NCBI RefSeq assembly: GCF_022374895.2
Contig: NZ_CP092423.2
Location: forward strand, 868,001-932,000
Reading direction: 5' to 3'
Length of the DNA stretch: 64,000 bases
Source: Mycobacterium lentiflavum
GTDB taxonomy: Bacteria; Actinomycetota; Actinomycetes; Mycobacteriales; Mycobacteriaceae
Below are positions 63,842 to 64,000 of this stretch, in pieces. How positions within the stretch are numbered: position 1 is the first letter of the stretch; each line of letters starts with the position of its first letter. Both the position numbers and the translations under genes were made by a program. The notes beneath the pieces are model-generated. The model searched no databases and had not been told where the DNA came from. It was given only the letters and a program-made list of their open reading frames with translations.

Positions 63842-64000
63842 TTGGCAGATTCTCGCCAGAGCAAGACGGACTCCTCTAGTTCTAACAACTCCGTGCCTGG
63901 AGCACCTGACCGAGTATCTTTCGCCAAGCTCCGCGAACCGCTCGAGGTTCCGGGGCTTCTCGACGTGCAGACCGACTCCTTTGAGTGGTTGATCGGCTCG
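63842..64000 (+). CDS. rpoB: RNA polymerase beta subunit (N-terminal part, cut by window)
   Basis: Start of the beta subunit; 53 codons are present and the gene continues beyond 64000. The residues [15 protein letters not shown] and [20 protein letters not shown] match mycobacterial RpoB. The TTG at 63842 has GGAAGG 7 bases upstream and is the likely start; an in-frame GTG at 63824 would add six residues (LEGCIL). A serine-rich insert varies among mycobacteria. The rifampicin-binding region is outside the window. Confidence 0.95.
   Translation, partial: MADSRQSKTDSSSSNNSVPGAPDRVSFAKLREPLEVPGLLDVQTDSFEWLIGS

Overview
The window is high-GC, tightly packed chromosomal DNA from a slow-growing, non-tuberculous Mycobacterium. 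The gene order follows the part of the M. tuberculosis chromosome that runs from gpdA1 (Rv0564c) to rpoB (Rv0667). Conserved anchors are gpsA, yajQ, galT-galK, a GH92 mannosidase, echA3, rpmG2-hadA-hadB-hadC, secE-nusG-rplK-rplA, the mmaA methyltransferase cluster, the GH38 mannosidase, rplJ-rplL, the carotenoid oxygenase, mkl and the start of rpoB. All homology calls come from reading the translated sequence and recalled families; no database search was run. The window is cut at both ends: rpoB runs off the right edge, and nothing upstream of the HicB-like gene can be seen.

Left part (1-20 kb): a HicB-like antitoxin tail-to-tail with gpsA; a membrane-anchored trypsin-like protease with a C-terminal zinc ribbon; a flavin monooxygenase; a RES-domain toxin with its Xre/MbcA-type antitoxin and a large operator palindrome; yajQ and tRNA-Tyr; and a TetR regulator divergent from a short-chain dehydrogenase, with two copies of one long operator between them. 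Then come an accessory stretch with an oxidoreductase, a possible 56-residue cysteine-rich protein, a lipoprotein, two cytochrome P450 genes around an adenylate cyclase, a deleted dehydrogenase remnant, a FUSC-type membrane protein and the galactose operon galTK.

Middle (20-37.6 kb): a palindromic and tandem repeat after galK, an F420-type reductase-like protein, a secreted GH92 mannosidase, a membrane protein with a degenerate kinase-like segment, two methyltransferases, a PHP-type hydrolase, a nitroreductase, a complete P450 electron-transfer operon (ferredoxin, ferredoxin reductase, P450), a cyanase translationally coupled to a patatin-like lipase, echA3, a glyoxalase II-like hydrolase and a lone VapB-like antitoxin.

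Right part (37.7-64 kb): tRNA-Thr, tRNA-Met, rpmG2 and hadABC (the mycolic acid FAS-II dehydratase), tRNA-Trp, secE-nusG-rplK-rplA, then an ECF sigma factor with a double-YCII gene that I do not recall at this place in M. tuberculosis. Five (not four) tandem mycolic acid methyltransferases follow, then a coupled lipG / UbiB-like / DinB-like operon on the minus strand. A plus-strand operon holds a GH38 mannosidase, an unknown protein and a ROK sugar kinase. Last come rplJL with its leader, a TetR/carotenoid oxygenase pair, mkl and rpoB. The mycolic acid genes (hadABC and mmaA) support cell-wall lipid synthesis, while the mannosidases, galTK and ROK kinase point to sugar and glycan use. No insertion sequences, prophage genes or CRISPR arrays were seen.
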